Assembly: GCA_001430745.1 (NCBI GenBank)
Contig: KQ481950.1
Span: forward strand, 779,740-795,619
Source: Auxenochlorella pyrenoidosa
Taxonomy: Eukaryota > Chlorophyta > Trebouxiophyceae > Chlorellales > Chlorellaceae
Direction: 5' to 3'
Length of the DNA: 15,880 nt
Part shown: piece after piece, positions 1 to 9,555 of the stretch
Layout of the letters: each line of letters begins with the position of its first letter
How positions within the stretch are numbered: the first letter of the stretch is position 1
Notes under the pieces: model-generated
What the model was told of the DNA's origin: nothing
What the model saw: the letters and a program-made list of their open reading frames with translations, nothing else
Database searches by the model: none
Translations under genes and position numbers: made by a program

Positions 1-108
1 CGTGGCGGCGGGGGGCGGGCGGGCGCAGGGTGCGGGGCATTTGGAGTGCAGGCGAAAGCCTGGGTGGCCCCTGAAAGCAAGGGCAGCCCAAGAAACAGCT
101 GCGCTCAC

Positions 109-959
109 CCGACGGGAACCTTCAGGCCGCCGGTGCCGACGGTGAGGTCGCCGCCACTGTGTGAAGAGCACAGAAGGGCAGGCGTGGTGTCGTGGAGGCA
201 GTGGGGTGCCGGCAGCTCATGTGCAGGCATGTGCAGGCAGAACACTGCACTGCAGGCCGGGCCCAGCGGCAGCAAAAGCCCAGCGGCTGCGCTGGCACTG
301 CACCACCTCACTGCCCTACTTGATGGTCACGGCGCCCACGATATCCACCGGCTTGTTGATCACCACCTTGCCGCCGCTCAGGGAAATGGAGCCAACAAGG
401 GGGGCGAGCGCCTCGGCAACGCAAGTGCAGGCCTGCATGGCAGCGGGCATCGGGCAAGATTGCATCGTGTTGGCGGATGGATGGGACGGTGTGCTGCCCG
501 AGCCGGTGGCGATGCCCCCGAGGTGTCAATTCGAGGCTCTCTCCAACACGTTAATAGGCGAACAAACCTGCTGGGCTTGTTTAAGAAGGTGTGCACTCTG
601 ACAGGGGGAATCAGGACGGCACCAGTAGCGGCGGCTGCCATGAAGCTGCCTTCTGCCCCCTTGCGACCCCTCCTGCCTGCGAACACACCCGCAAGCAGTG
701 AAAACCAATCGATCACCTGCTGGAGCTTGCGGCTGTGGGTGCGGGCACTGAAATCGAAGGAAGGGGCGTCCTCCACCTGCTGAGCGGCCCTCGATGGGGC
801 TGCGCTCCGCGAGGCAAGCGCCGCAGTGACCAGCAGGACAGAGATCAGTGCATTCACTGCGATGCTGCCACCGATTAGCATGTTGCACCTCCGCCGCTCC
901 TTGCGGCGCAAGGCATCCTCCCTGCTCTGCAGAGCCTGTACAAGCTCGGGAGGAAGCAT
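109..959 (-). CDS. Membrane-anchored beta-repeat surface protein, 5' part (partial)
   Basis: Function unknown; I infer a type II membrane or secreted surface protein. Translation starts at the ATG at 959-957. The N-terminus has a basic stretch (RRKERRR, about residues 18-24), then a hydrophobic anchor at about 27-48, then a Ser/Ala-rich linker ending in RKLQQ near residue 80. A donor (CAG|GTGATC) follows that motif directly, at about 725, with a second candidate at about 702. A later exon ends at 320 with a GTAGGG donor; its start is either 432 or 411. It encodes repeats such as SISLSGGKVVINKPVDIVG. The next exon, 109-156 (48 nt), joins in phase and gives INGGDLTVGTGGLKVPVG. It ends at a GTGAGC donor, so the gene continues beyond the left edge. 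The short alternating Gly/Val/Leu strands resemble beta-helix or fibre repeats. The architecture matches the gene at 5893-9032, so the two are probably relatives. The first intron (about 410-725) is unresolved and could hide a small exon. Confidence 0.6.
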
Positions 960-1984
960 GTCGGGGTGATAAGATCAAACGAATGGCAACAACGCGGTTA
1001 CCGAGGCTAAATGCCGATTTTGAGCTGGTACTTGCCGCCCTGCTGGCGGCGTCGTAACCACCGAACCCAGCATCAGCTACTTGCTCTATGGAAGCTGGTT
1101 CTGCTTACTGTACGCTGCAAGGTACTGGCCCCTTGGCCCTGTGGGGTGGCCTTCAGGGCTGTGAACATGGGCCAATACCTTTTAGGGGCATGGCTTGCTG
1201 GTTCTGCTGTCGCAACCACCCTCAGAGCGCGTACACGTGCCTGGCAATACCGGCGCTTGCATTGCCTGCCCCGCAGAGCCTGGCCTTCCTGCATGGCAGG
1301 ACAGGCTGTGATGCCCTTGAAATGCCTGCATGAAAAATTTGTGTGTCTTTGACACTCTCTGCTACTGTGGCAGCGTGCAAACAGGCCAGTTGATGCATGC
1401 AGAACAGCTTTGCGATGCGGCTCTCATCGGCCCGACACAGCATGACCAGCAATTTCAAACCGACCCAGAATGTGCTGCCAGCCATGACCTGAGAACAAGA
1501 TCCGGCACGCGTCACACATGTTACAGGTTGGCTGGCTATGGTACATGCAAAAGATTTTTCCAGCAGGCAAGCGGGGCTACAGGAGGCGCTGGCAGATGCA
1601 ATGGGGCCGGGACGGAAGGCGTCGTTGCGATGCTATGGCAGTTCTGGGGGTTTGGTAATGCAGGAGATTGACAAGAAAGGCATGCCAATATGTACAGGCA
1701 ACCAAAAGAAGGCAGTGGCAAGGTGGTACAAGCGGCAACACACCAGTTCACAGTGCCAAAATTTGATGGGTTGTGCAGAGCAGAGGGTACAGCGCGCATG
1801 GCGGCCAAAACATGAGAAAGAGCAAAGAGCTGGGCCGAATGCAGGGTGAAGCCAAAAGGGAGGAGGGCCTAAGGATGGGGAAGGGATACTGTGGTGGTTA
1901 GTGTACAGAGCAGGAGGGTGCAGGCCAAGGGCAGTGGTGGCAACAACGATGGGCGCCAATACTTTGGATAGCCCCAGCAGGCGC
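960..1984. other. Intergenic: promoter side of the left gene and 3' side of the F-box gene
   Basis: No convincing coding exon is visible on either strand, only short frames without family features or consistent splice sites. Both flanking genes read leftwards. The right part should therefore hold the 3' UTR of the F-box/LRR gene, and the left part the promoter and 5' UTR of the gene starting at 959. The sequence is less GC-rich than the coding regions. A TGTAA motif on the minus strand at 1521-1525, the usual green-algal polyadenylation signal, could end the F-box transcript about 460 nt after its stop codon, which is plausible but unproven. Confidence 0.5.
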
Positions 1985-4926
1985 TCAGTACTCGAGGAGG
2001 GCCGACGCCGCTGGCCGGCTGGGCGGCCGCGCCAGGCGCAGCAGCGGCAGCCGCCGCTGCAGCTGCTCCAGCGCAGCGGGCCGCTCGGTCAGCTGCGGGC
2101 AGCGGTCAACCGCCAGCGTGCGCAGGCCGCGCGAGCGGCACAGCGCCAGCAGGCCACGCTCAGTGACGCGCGGGCAGGAGCTGAGGGCGAGGGAGGTCAG
2201 CTGGGAGGCGTGGCTCAGCGCCTGCAACATTGGGGCACATGGCGGCAGGGACCCGATGAGGGGTTGAGGTTGGGACCAACCCAGCCCCGCCACGTGCGCT
2301 CGCTGCTGTCCTCTCCATGCATGCTCCCGCTGGCGACTGAAAGCCCGGACCACAGCAAGCAGCGCCCTCGCGCGCGCTGCCGCATGCCCTCGCCGCCCCC
2401 CACCTGCATGCAGCCGTCGTCCAGCCGCTTGCCGCTGACCTCCACCGCCCGCAGAGCCGGCAGCTCGGCCAGCTGCGCCATGCAGGGCGGGTGCAGCGCG
2501 CGGCTGGCGTCCACAAGCACCAGCGAGGCCAGGGAGCGCAGCGGGCGCAGGGGCGCCAGCCCCGTGACGTGCTGGCAGTGCGACAGGTCCAGGTGGGTGA
2601 GCGCTGCGCAGGCCGACAAGTGTGACAGGCCCTGCGCCGGGCGTTGGGGTTGGGGTGGGGTGGGGGTCGGGGTGAGGGGCGCATGGGGGTGGGCAGCTCA
2701 GAGCATGCAAGCCCAGGTGGATGCTTGCAGGTGGCCGTCGGCACACGCATGGTGGCAGCGGGCAGGCGGGGCAGTGTGCAGCTGGCCTCCCTTGCTCCCG
2801 CCGCCAGCACACAGGGCGCGCGCACCGCTTCAGTGATGCGCCCGCACTTGCGCAGCGTGACGCTGGCCAGGCCGGGCAGGCGGGCGCCCAGGTGGCGCAG
2901 CGCGCCGTCGGTCAGCTCCCCGCAGAACGACAGGTCCAGGCGGGACAGGGAGGGCGGCAGGCCCTCCAGCCACGAGTCGCGCAGCCGGATGTTCCACCCC
3001 AGGTTGAGCTCCAGCAGCGCAGGCAGCTGCAGACAAGGGGGGTGGGGTGGGGGGTTGAGGGGGGAGGGCCGTCGGCGGGGCACTGGCCAGTGGAGGGCAG
3101 GCTTCCTTGGGACTTCAAAGACCTTGATGAGAGGCGCCCCTGGGTCAAGCCCGCAGCACGCCGGGAAGGGACAGCTGGCACGCAAAAGCTGGCCTCTGAC
3201 ACCCGGCCCTGAGGATGCTGGCAATCGCAGGCCGGCACAGCCAGACTTTGGAGCACTGACAAGCGGCTCAGCAGAGCGCGCCCCTGCATGCGCGCCCCAC
3301 CCACCAACCCTCGCCGCGCGCACCTTGCTCAGCTGGCCCACGCCGGCGGCGGTCACGCGCTGGCTCTCGCTCACGTCCAGCTGCGTGAGCTGCCGGCAGT
3401 GCTGCGCCACCGTGGCCACCACAGCGTCGGTGGTGCCCTCGCAGCCGCCTGCAGGCGGGGCGGTACAAAGGCGCGCTGAGCGTCCGCCGGCGGCGCTCAC
3501 AGGCGCACGCACTGCCGGCGTGCACGGGCCGCCAGAGGCTCGGGGCAGGCCAGGGGGCGAGCAGACGGGCAGGCAGGCAGGGGCGGCGGCGGAACTGCCC
3601 GGCGCACCGATGTTGAGCAGGCGCAGCCCGGTGAGCTGCGCGAGCAGCTGCTGCAGGCCTGCGGGGGTGTGGCTCCAGGTGCTGTACCCCATGTCCAGGG
3701 CGGTCAGCCCCCCCCTGAGGCGCGCCAGGTGCGCCAGCCCAGCATCTGTCACCTCCTCCCCAGCCTCAAACAGGCCCAGGCAGGCCAGGCGGGGCATGCC
3801 CCCCGCGATGGCCGCCAGGCAGCCGTCGGTGAGCTGGCAGCAGGCGGAGGCGAGCAGCGTGCGGATGGGCGCCGAGGCCAGCTGGCGCAGCCCCGCCTCG
3901 CTGCAGGCGGGGGCGGCAGGCGGGGGTGCAGCCGAGGTGGGTGGGAGGTGGCCCAGCACGGGGGCACACCGGGAGGGTGGCCCGAGGCTGCACCGCTGCT
4001 GGAGGGCGTTACCAGAGGGCCAGCAGAGGTGTGCCATGCCCACCCAGGCGCTTTGCAGCCTGCGCAGGTGTGCCCTCTCCCCACCTGAACCGCTCGCAGC
4101 CGGTCAGGTCGAGCTTGGCCAGCTGGGAGCACCGGCCCAGCTGCGCCAGTGTGCCGTCCCCCAGCTGGGAGCACAGGGAGAGGTCGGCCTCGCGCAGGCC
4201 CGGCAGGCCCGCCAGCAGGGCCGCGAGGCTGGCGTCGCTCAGGGAGCTGCACTCCCGCAGAGACAGGCTGGTGAGGGGGGGCGGCAGCGCGGCCAGCGCG
4301 GCAACAGCCCCCTCGGTCAGGCCGCCGCCGGTGCAGTCGAGGCGGCACAGGCGCGGCAGGCGCGCGAGCGCTGCGACGGCGGCGGCGGTGACCGGCTGCA
4401 GCCGGCCCAGCCGCAGGCTCTCCACGCCCGGCAGCGCCTGGAGGCAGAGGTAGCGGAGGTTGCCGATGGCACATGGTTGAGTGACTGATGTGTGCCTAGG
4501 TGCGAGCGTAGCACACGGCCGTGCAGGCACCAGCTGCCTAAGAGCATGCGTCCATTGCTGGCAGCTGACCTGCACCAACTCCTCCAGCCAGCCATCGGTC
4601 CAATCCTCGATGACGACCTCCTTGGCGCCATAAAAGGTGCTCAGGCCGCGCTGCAGGCGGCAGGCCCGGCGCAGGCAGAGACGCCGTGCGGCTGCATTTG
4701 CGGGTCCAAGCAGGCCCGTGCAGGTGAGGCGCAGCGCCGGCAGCTCGTCCTGCCCGGCGGCCGCACAAATGGCCGCGAGTATGTCATCGGGCAGCGTCAG
4801 GAGGCCGGAGGGTGCTGTTGCTGCCGCGACGGGTGCCCGGGCGCCGGCGCTGGACGAGGCGGCGGTGCTGCCGCGACACCGCCTGGCTCCAGCGGCTGGG
4901 CTGCGCGATCGCGTAAATGTCGACAT
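1985..4926 (-). CDS. F-box/leucine-rich-repeat protein (FBXL/AMN1-like), seven exons
   Basis: A predicted substrate receptor of an SCF-type ubiquitin ligase: the F-box would bind SKP1 and the LRR solenoid the target, which is unknown. Exons on the minus strand are 4926-4570, 4437-4085, 3900-3608, 3448-3324, 3026-2826, 2631-2404 and 2221-1985. They sum to 1794 nt (597 aa plus stop) with all phases consistent and GT-AG ends. After a low-complexity N-terminus, an F-box-like segment (LPDDILAAICAAAGQDELPA, start about residue 45) covers about 43-83. From about residue 110, roughly 18 repeats of 24-27 aa follow, with the cysteine-containing LRR pattern, for example LTDGALRHLGARLPGLASVT. The C-terminus is Arg/Pro/Ala-rich and ends LLEY. 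The intron 4569-4438 was chosen because its removal restores LRR spacing (TDGWLEELVQ joined to ALPGVESLRL); it is 132 nt and stop-free, so retention would only insert 44 residues. The F-box is weaker than the LRRs, so a plain LRR protein remains possible. Confidence 0.85.
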
Positions 4927-5892
4927 TGGAGTATTGTTGGGACAGGCGGCAGCAGAGACCTTTGGTGCGAGGGTTGAGCCGAGCGGCGCCCTGAGCCAGG
5001 AGGTGACAGCAAGCAGACTTGCGATCGTGCTGCGCCTCGAAACGAAACTTGGATGGACGTCGGATGTCCTGATCGCTCGTTGGTGCTGGTCCCAAGCAGG
5101 GCTTTTATTGTTGACGGAGAGGGGTTGCAGACCGTCGCAACCCTCTGCCCGCTCGCACAGCAGAGTTTAAACAAAACTGCGACTGATGAGCGGCGGAAAG
5201 GGCGCCTCCGTGACATGAGCAGCAGATGCGCCTTGCTGGTGCCGCCTGGACTCAAAACGCCAGCTGCTGCTGGCCTGGTCTTCCACTCTCGCTCGCATGT
5301 CTCCTGGTGGAGAGTTACACAGATTAGCGTGCGTTCTCAACAAGCACTCAATGCAGCTATGCCAAAGTGCGCGTGGCAGGCCCTGCTCCCATAGACTTGA
5401 GCAGTCGGACACGTGCGCATGAAATGAAGCTTGATCGAACATGGGTAGTAAGAGGCATGAATCAGTGATCATGTGTGGAAAAAGGAGAGTGCAACACGAA
5501 AACAGACGTGGAGTGCACAGGGTTGCGGAACAGGATGCAAAATGACCGGCGTGTTTCAGCCGTGCACAGTCAGAAGCAGTGGCGTGGTTGCAGCTAAGGT
5601 GTGAAGCATTTCGCAGGCCACACATTGTGGGCATGTGGAAACCAGTTCACCTTTTTGTGGGGTAAAGGACACAGCAGGTATGGTCATCAATATGTTGGGT
5701 GGTGTGCTGGCTCTGCGCACTCGCCCAGCGCAGCGCAGGCAAGCACGCAAGCAGGTGGGCGCGAGAGCGCTGGCAGCCGGGCAGGCCCTCAACACGGCAC
5801 ACAATGAAATAATAAAGGCTTCCACACCTCACTCGCCTGCTCGCCGATGCGGCGCAGGATGAGGCGCAGCGGCGGTGGCAGCAGCGGCAGCG
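4927..5892. other. Intergenic: F-box gene promoter and 3' side of the beta-repeat gene
   Basis: No supported exon. Both flanking genes are on the minus strand. Roughly 4927-5250 should carry the promoter and 5' UTR of the F-box/LRR gene, and roughly 5300-5892 the 3' UTR of the beta-repeat gene ending at 5893. The composition is less GC-rich than the genes, with T/A-rich patches near 5400-5480 and 5800-5820. A minus-strand TGTAA at 5315-5319 is a possible polyadenylation signal, but it lies about 575 nt from the stop. No TATA box or operator can be assigned with confidence. Confidence 0.45.
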
Positions 5893-8800
5893 CTACACCA
5901 CAGCGCAGCAGGCCGACGTGGGCGGAGCCACTTGGCAGGCGCCGGTGGCGTTGGGCCCCCTCGCCCGGCTGCAGTCGGTCTTGGTTGTGGCGCAGGGCAG
6001 CGCAGACAGCCCTTCAACCCCTTTGACGAGGGTGGTGAGGTCCTGCAGCCGCAGGCCCTGGTAGCAGTGGCGCCGCACGGTGCCATCTGGCAGGTCCAGC
6101 TCCCGGGTTGTCTCCACGCGCCCGGGCTCGATCTGCGGGCAGGCATTGCATCGCAGGCGCAAGGCCAGCCGTTGGGAACAGCAGGTGCAAGCCCTCTTCG
6201 GCGCGCAAGCGGCACAGCCTGGCCTCACATGCCCGTTGCCCTTGCTCACAGAAAGAGAGGGCCGGCCCACCACTCACCAGGGTCACAGAGTGGGCTCCAA
6301 CTGATCCTCCTGCGCCATCCCGCGCCACTCCATCAGCTACAAACTCGGCGCTCCCAAGCACGCGCACCGCCGACTGGGCGCCTGGAGCACAGGAGAAGCA
6401 TGGGACAACCTCACGGGGTGCACGGGCCGGGACGGAGCCAAGACCAGGACACGACGGGGGCATGGCACGGAGCCATCAGCTGGCAGGGTGCTGTGCGCAC
6501 CATGCTCAGTGCAAGGCCATCTCAACCAACACCACACAGCTGCCCGCTGTTTGCATCCGGTGCCCCCTCCTGCCTTTTCCGTCGGCATTCAGCACGGCAA
6601 GCGTTGAGTTGACCTCCAAGGCACCGCCAAGAGTGACATCACCTCTCACGCTCAGGCCGCTGAGCACTGCGGGGAGGCAGAGGGCAATGTGGGTGTGGTG
6701 GGTCGAGCACACCGCCTGTCGTCAGGACGTTGCATCAGCTTGTGCGGGCTGTCCAACAGGAAGCGGCAGCGCTGCAGGCTAGGCACCCCCCATTCAACAC
6801 CTCGGGCTCACAGCGAGCGGCGCCAGTGACGTTGATGCTGCTTGCAGCAACAGCGGTGGCTGTCAGCCTGCTGACATCGGCAGCGCTGATGTTGGCTGCG
6901 CCCGCCTCGAGCCTGCCCACAGCAGCGGAGCTGAAGTTTGCTGCGCCCGCGTCCAGCATGCCAAGCACAGTTGCAGCGCCGAGCTGGGCTGTGCCTTTGA
7001 CAACCAGCACAGCGCTAGGGGCAGCTCCCAGCACTGTGCTCTTCGCCACAGTCAAGTTTCCGCCCACTGCAAGCATGTGGGAACATTGTGACAAAGGGCA
7101 GGTTTGGGTTTTGTGTGCTCGGGCACGCCGGGCAAGCTGGATTCGCTTGCGGGCAGGAGCGCACTCCAGGGCCCCAATATGCAAGGCCTGATTATTGCAT
7201 CGGCTCCTGCCTTGCCTGACACGGCACCAGCCACCTCCAGGCTCGGCACGCTGAGCTTGTCTGTGATGGTGGCGCCTGCGGGCAAGGGTGGGCAGCGCTG
7301 TGGCTCGCCGGCGCCTCACGCTGTTGCCATGCGGAGCGCCATACTGCGCGGCTTGCACTGGCCGCCATCCAGGCTGCGCGTGGGTCCTTCCTTCAGCCCC
7401 ATCCGTCCGCCCCACCCCCTGGGCCCCCCCCGGCTCACCCCCAGCAGCCAGGATCTCCGCGTTGAAGGTGGCCGGTCCAGAGACCACCAGCGCGGTGCCG
7501 GCCCCGCTGCCCAGGCTGGCGCTGCCCAGCGAGGTGAGCAGGGCGGTGACGTTGAGGCGCGTGGCGGTCACGTCGGGCGCGCTGAGCAGGCCAGACACTG
7601 CCAGATCAGCGGCCGCCGCCGTGCCCAGCGTGCGGGTGCCCCTGGAAAAGGTGGCCAGGCCGCCAGCTGTCAGCGGCCCCTCCACTGCCAACGCCCGATC
7701 CACTGCAAGAGGATGCCGAGGGGGGGGGCCGCACGGGCATGAGTGCACGGGAGGAAGGCAGCAAGCGCATGTGGGTTGTGGACGCGGGCATGCTGGAAGA
7801 GAGGCAGGGTCCCAGTGCAAGCGCGCGCACGCAATCACAACAGCACAAGATCTGCCACATGCGCGATGCTGCCACTGCCAGCGAGCGAGGCGCCTCCACG
7901 CCAGCCAGGGAAGTCAAACTCGGTGCGCGTTCTGCCGATGAGCTTGCCTGTGGCGTTCTGGCCCACGTGCAAGCCGCCGTCCACCTCTGCGGAACCTCGA
8001 ACCGACAGCGCTGACGGCGGCGCTGTCGCGCCCGCTGCACCCGCCGCCTGCTCTGAGCCTAGGGTGGTCCTTCCCTGGACTGCCAGGTCTTCTGCCACTG
8101 CGTGGATGCGTTGGGCACAGGCAGATGCGGCGTGCATGTGGATGTAAGGGCTGGGTTGTGCAGGGTGCAGCTCATGGCAGGCAACACGCGAGCTCGCCGC
8201 ACGTGCGCCCCAGGAACCATCAAGATCTGCTGCCTGCTGGTAAGAACGGGCAATGCGGACAGCAAGACCTGCCTATTGCAGCGCCCTTCACAGTTAGGGG
8301 CCCGGACACTGAGGTAGCACCCAGCTTGGACTGCCCCGTGACAGACAGGGCCACAGGGACACCAGGGCCCCCCAGAACCGTCCTGCCCTGCACGCCTAGG
8401 TCCCGCAGCACTGCAGGCAGGCGAGAGGGGCAGGAGGGTTTAAAATGTTCGCTCAATTTGAAAAAGCAGCGCCTGCAGTGGCATGCAAGGTTGGTGCAGT
8501 CCCCGCGAGCTCGCACCAGCGACGCTGCCATCCACGGAGAGGCCGGCTCCCACGGCCAGGGCGCCGGCAATCTTGACCCTTGCCGAGATGACAAGCTCGC
8601 CATTCACCAGGCGCAGCACGTCTGTTGGGTCTGTTGCCTGCGGCGTGGGCGGGGAACGTCGCACAGGCAGCAGTCAGTTGTGCATGAAAACGAATGTGGG
8701 TACATGCGGCAAGCACGAGCAAAACTCTGCAATTCATGATGGCAGCACTCCAACTGTCGATTGTCAGCATGGTGGAAGCCCAGTTTCAGGACTTGGAACA

Positions 8801-9032
8801 AAGCCAAGCGGCACACCGACTGCGCGCCAGCTGGACCTACCGCTGCCGGTCCGCCAGAAGCTTGCAGCAGCCTGCGACCGGGGGCAGAGCCCGCGATCTG
8901 GTTCTCTGGAACTTCGTGGCTCCGGAGGAGCGGGCGGGGGTCCTGCCAGCGGTCGGCAAGCAGCACACACAGAAGAGCTGCGTTTAGAGCGAGCAGGAGG
9001 CCCAGGTGGCGGTCGCCTATCCCTCGCTGCAT
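5893..9032 (-). CDS. Membrane-anchored extracellular beta-repeat glycoprotein, ten exons
   Basis: Unknown function, probably a cell-surface or wall protein. Exons on the minus strand are 9032-8841, 8637-8517, 8410-8273, 8097-7948, 7702-7439, 7275-7216, 7066-6812, 6666-6574, 6381-6278 and 6132-5893. They sum to 1617 nt (538 aa). The hydrophobic segment at residues 9-26 (HLGLLLALNAALLCVLLA) is a signal anchor, followed by GRRLLQ at about 52-57. Residues about 65-459 are short beta-strand repeats such as DLAVQGRTTLG, LSVRGDVTLGGALEV and LAVEGPLTAGGL, resembling fibre or adhesin stalks. Eight N-X-S/T sequons (NVT, NLT, NFS, NIS, NST, NAT) suggest N-glycosylation. The last exon (about 460-538) differs: it has six cysteines and ends ACCAVV. 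Exons 3-8 are all phase 1-1 and multiples of three. Introns 4, 6 and 8 appear to use GC donors, and the exon 3 donor is uncertain (8273, 8285 or nearby). No enzymatic motif was seen. Confidence 0.7.
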
Positions 9033-9555
9033 TGCATTCTTCGTACAGCCGCTTTTGGGCGCCAGCCTGCACAACGCGCTCGTGGTTTGGCCGGTCGGAC
9101 GGGGGAAGGGAGGTCGCAGCACTTGGGGGCGCCCAATGGGAGTGCAGTTCACACAAATCGAAGGCTGATAGTGGTGGTCGGTGATCATGCATGTGCCCTT
9201 GCTGTGGGTATGCTTGGCGTGATGGCGGTCCTTCACACAAGTGCACTCGTCGGGCTGCTCTGCCGGCCATACACCCCCTGCCCTCGAGATTCACATGCTG
9301 GCTGCAGTGCAGGGACACCTTGAATGCGCACACTCATAACCAGATGTGGATGCATAACGATACACATCTGCACTGCGAAGGGCAGGGAGCTGCCCAGCCC
9401 TCACCCCACCCTGCTCTGTGCACGATGCACTGTGCCGCCGCCGCTGACATAGCAGCAGCTTGGGCAGATGGGTTTACACAGAGCGGCTAGGCAAAATCAT
9501 TCCAAAGAGGGATGCCATGCACACGGCACAATTCCTCATGTCTCTCTGGAAGACC
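9033..9555. other. Intergenic: beta-repeat gene promoter and arsJ-like 3' UTR
   Basis: No supported exon on either strand. The right end (about 9470-9555) is the 3' UTR of the arsJ-like gene and contains its probable polyadenylation signal. The rest should hold the promoter and 5' UTR of the beta-repeat gene that starts at 9032. Short plus-strand frames here have no splice or family support. Confidence 0.5.
9474..9478 (-). terminator. Polyadenylation signal TGTAA for the arsJ-like gene
   Basis: The minus strand reads TGTAA about 78 nt after the stop codon at 9558-9556. TGTAA is the standard near-upstream polyadenylation element of green algae. Its distance from the stop supports both the gene's 3' end and the algal origin. 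Cleavage would be expected some 10-20 nt further downstream. Confidence 0.55.

Noticed and set aside
2160..4043. Single minus-strand frame of 627 codons read as one exon
   Set aside because: It joins real LRR exons through introns that lack LRR pattern and drifts out of frame for later exons; the spliced seven-exon model fits better.
2644..4488. Plus-strand open frame of 614 codons across the F-box/LRR gene
   Set aside because: It is antisense to LRR exons with matching repeat register on the minus strand, is full of low-complexity Ala/Gly/Arg/Gln, and crosses introns. GC-rich DNA produces such stop-poor shadows.
5875..6612. Plus-strand frame of 245 codons over the 3' end of the beta-repeat gene
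   Set aside because: Antisense to supported exons, with no recognisable domain and a low-complexity composition.
9191..9310. Plus-strand peptide with a CPCCG start resembling a zinc ribbon
   Set aside because: Short, with no second metal knuckle of correct spacing, in a presumed promoter; probably chance.
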